Shown piece after piece: positions 61,631 to 64,000 of a stretch of DNA of 64,000 nt. Origin of the DNA: Circinella umbellata (Eukaryota > Mucoromycota > Mucoromycetes > Mucorales > Lichtheimiaceae); contig JAIWNF010000001.1 in NCBI GenBank assembly GCA_025093555.1, forward strand, positions 1,240,001-1,304,000. Reading direction: 5' to 3'. The notes under the pieces are model-generated. The model was given only the letters and a program-made list of their open reading frames with translations, had not been told where the DNA came from and did no database searches. Positions within the stretch are counted from its first letter, which is position 1, and every line of letters starts with the position of its first letter. Made by a program: the position numbers and the translations under genes.

Positions 61631-61683
61631 ATTAGCTAGAGATGTCCTGGCTACACTTGTCAATGGAATTTTGAAATTTTGGG
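61631..61683 (+). pseudogene. Orphan exon-like segment
   Basis: Between a CAG acceptor-like site and a GTAAGT donor, one frame reads LARDVLATLVNGILKFWG, with normal protein composition. The flanks give no further exon I can join. It is similar in size and position-within-gene style to the first exon-like piece of the decayed gene at 32820, so it may be a fragment of the same family. Could be chance. Confidence 0.3.
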
Positions 61684-63973
61684 GTAAGTATCAGCTCTTT
61701 TTTTTTGACGTGATCTTTTTTTTTTTTTTTGCATAGTGTAATAGATATATTTATAATCAGCAACAAAAAGTATATGGTAATAATCAACAATAATGTTCAC
61801 ATCGGTGTGACGTTTATAAATACTCTTTCTTTGATTTTATTTTTTCTTCTTCAAATATGATGAAGATGTGCTTGTTTTTTCTTATATTTTTTTTTTCATA
61901 TAGCTTTTTGATATGGTAGAACGCAAGCTTTTCAAATATGGACAATGGTCAATAAATCGCTTTTATAAATCCCCCCCTCCCGAGAATTTCTAATACATAC
62001 ATGGAATATATAAACCTTGTTTCTTTTTCTTTCATGTAAACTCAAAATAGGGGATATTCTCATCACTTGATCGAAAACATATATTATTCATCTTTACAAA
62101 TAATAATTATAATAATATGAACCAAATAATCAAAAAAGAAGTTTCCATTAATAATAATGTGTGTGTATGAAGATAAAAAAAAGATCATGCTGATACGTTT
62201 TAATTCATTTTAGTCAAATGAAAAAGCAAGGCAAACAGTAATAAACATTATTACATGCTGTGCTACTATGATTGATTTAGTATAGTCGAATCATGCAAAA
62301 AACAATTGCCAATATTAAGCGTTGATATTTTAATTATATTGGCAACATTTCAACCAAAAGATTGGTTTTGATAAAAAAAAAATGGAAAAAAAGGTACTTT
62401 CTTTTGATCAAATCATCTTATTACCTTATAGTCACACGTACCATACACATCTACGTACTATGCTACACATGTAAATTGATAATAGTAGTTTATTCATACA
62501 TATATATATATATATCCTCGCATTTTGTTGCTCATTATTATTATTATAGTAAATCCCTCCCCCCCTCCTCATTATTATCAAATACGTACAAATAAAATCA
62601 AGTAATAATTCTCGAAAGGTTTTTTTTTTCAATTATCCTAGAATGTGTATAAATAAACATTAACACATGAGACAAGATGATCATTTAGAATAAAGTTTTT
62701 ATAATGCTACGTACAGCGCTATGTATTACATGTAGTCTCTTTTTATCCATTAATAGTAATAATAATGCAAGGGAATACCAAAAAAAAAAATAGATTATAA
62801 CAAACAAGGAGAAGGATGGGATTTGCATTATTTATATAATAATCTGAGAATCTTTTTTTTTCTATCTCGCTATTGATGATCGACAGGTACACGCTTATAA
62901 CATGGGTCTAATTACATTTCTCAAAATAAAATAAAATATTTTTGTAACTGACTGAGGAAAGTACACGTTCATTAATATGTGGCGTATTTTCTTTTCACTC
63001 ATTCACTTTCTCTTTCTCGATTTTCATAACCCCCAATAATAATAAAAACGTAAAAACGTAAAAAGAAAAAGAACTCCTTTAATCACCCCTCACATATTCA
63101 AAACATATACCTAAATTGATATGGGTTAAGTTGGAAGCAAAGAACGGTTTTTTATTTATTTATTTGTTTGTTTATATAAATGTATCCATAGTTATGGTTC
63201 TTTTCTCGGTTTTTATAAATAATGTGTGTTTTTTTTTGTTTACCTCATCATTTTATCAATTACCCTTATCCGTTTTTCCCTCTAATTATTTCCATAATTT
63301 ATCAATGATAAACCATTCTTTTCTTTTTTTTTGCTCTCTATTCCCAGTAAGTTTATCATTTAGGGAAGAATGTTTACCATTGACAAATCAATTATCCATC
63401 TTTGTTTGAACTCGCCGAAGTATGTAACAGAATGGTGTAACATTTGTTATTTTTAGGAAAAAGCTCTTGTTTATACAAAAAAACCCTCCCCTCTTACTAC
63501 GTTAGAAAAAAAAAAGAATGACATCATCGTTACCATCAGTCTTTTTTTTTTTTGTGCTTCAAACAAAAAATAAAATGATACTAATGATGATACCAAAGAG
63601 AAAATCGTTTAATAATATGAATAGAGGGAAGAGGGGGGGTGGAATATATAAAATAAATACGGATCTTCAGGTTGCAGAAAATTTGTACCTGGAAAATTTC
63701 ATTTCCTCTTTCTTTTCACGTGACGAAATACTTTGGAAAATAGAGTGAGAGAGAAGAGAGAGTAAAAAAAAAAAGAGTTTTGTGTGAGTGACTTTGTATT
63801 TTTTTTTTTTTTTTTTTTGTGAATCCGCTCCCTTTTCTCTCTCTCTCTCAAATTCCCCTCCTCTCTTTTTGAATTATTTTTTCACTCGATTCTTTTTTTG
63901 TCCAATTGGTTGATGAGCGGGTTGTTTTGTGTGTTTGTTGGAAAGTAATACAACAACAAAAAAAAACATTGCT

Positions 63974-64000
63974 ATGAGTGAGTATTATAAACCATATGTG
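63974..64000 (+). CDS. Possible start of a gene cut by the window edge
   Basis: An ATG (MSEYYKPYV) follows a CT-rich and A-rich leader like those before other genes in this window (GTTGG..., poly-A, then ATG). Only nine codons are visible, so nothing can be said of its function. Confidence 0.35.

Larger units (their letters stand above)
59626..63973. other. Long noncoding interval
   Basis: This 4.3 kb has no intact gene. It holds many TACGTA palindromes (about 59943, 59965, 60015, 60090, 60375, 60818, 62450, 62583), a GC-rich palindromic island (60690-60800), an orphan exon-like segment (61631-61683) and homopolymers. The final 250 bp become CT-rich, a probable promoter for the gene starting at 63974. 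Confidence 0.5.

Noticed and set aside
62362..62632. Overlapping frames on both strands
   Set aside because: TA-repeat-driven Tyr/Ile composition with no splice-consistent extension.
1..64000. CRISPR arrays, bacterial operons, ribosome binding sites
   Set aside because: The window is intron-rich eukaryotic DNA; no spaced direct-repeat arrays or prokaryotic signals are seen.
1..64000. tRNA and rRNA genes
   Set aside because: I searched for TPsiC-arm-like GTTCRA motifs with a pairing acceptor and found none convincing; small RNAs without strong motifs could be missed by eye.

Overview
The window is eukaryotic nuclear DNA from a fungus, most likely an early-diverging one of the Mucoromycota (Mucorales-like). 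The DNA is very AT-rich. Genes have many short GT-AG introns (mostly 50-100 bp), and intergenic regions hold long A/T and G/C homopolymers and microsatellites. The conserved proteins are typical fungal housekeeping ones. No prokaryotic, organellar or viral gene organisation is visible. I built all gene models by hand from reading frame, splice sites and phase; each listed exon set closes in frame.

Layout. 1-10.1 kb is gene-poor and holds two paralogous small secreted proteins with four conserved cysteines (2709 and 8881). They lie in a diverged tandem duplication of about 3.6 kb that includes their promoters and 3' flanks. 10.7-11.3 kb carries a foldback (MITE-like) repeat and a probable DNA-transposon end. 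12.7-31.8 kb is gene-dense: an F-box/PP2-like protein, a sorting nexin of the Snx41/Atg20 type, a TCD-type tRNA cyclic-t6A dehydratase (minus strand), gamma-COP (SEC21), a hormone-sensitive-lipase-like hydrolase, and a PPP1R37-like leucine-rich repeat protein with SILK and RVxF protein phosphatase 1 docking motifs. 32.3-34.9 kb is a graveyard with a decayed multi-exon gene. 35.9-59.6 kb is gene-dense again: a small unknown protein with its own RVxF-like motif, a SOSS-B/NABP-like OB-fold protein, an RRM protein, an augmin subunit resembling HAUS4, SNX3/Grd19, NOP9, ATG18 and a large RhoGEF. 59.6-64 kb is mostly noncoding, with one orphan exon-like segment, a GC-rich palindromic island and the first codons of a possible gene at the right edge.

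The genes do not form an operon-like system. Several share themes: membrane traffic and phosphoinositide binding (SEC21, Snx41/Atg20, SNX3, ATG18), protein phosphatase 1 docking (two proteins), cytoskeleton and polarity (HAUS4-like, RhoGEF), and RNA biology (TCD, NOP9, RRM protein). The most interesting points are the duplicated effector-like secreted pair, the augmin HAUS4-like gene, the paired PP1-docking proteins, and the strong enrichment of the palindrome TACGTA in noncoding DNA.
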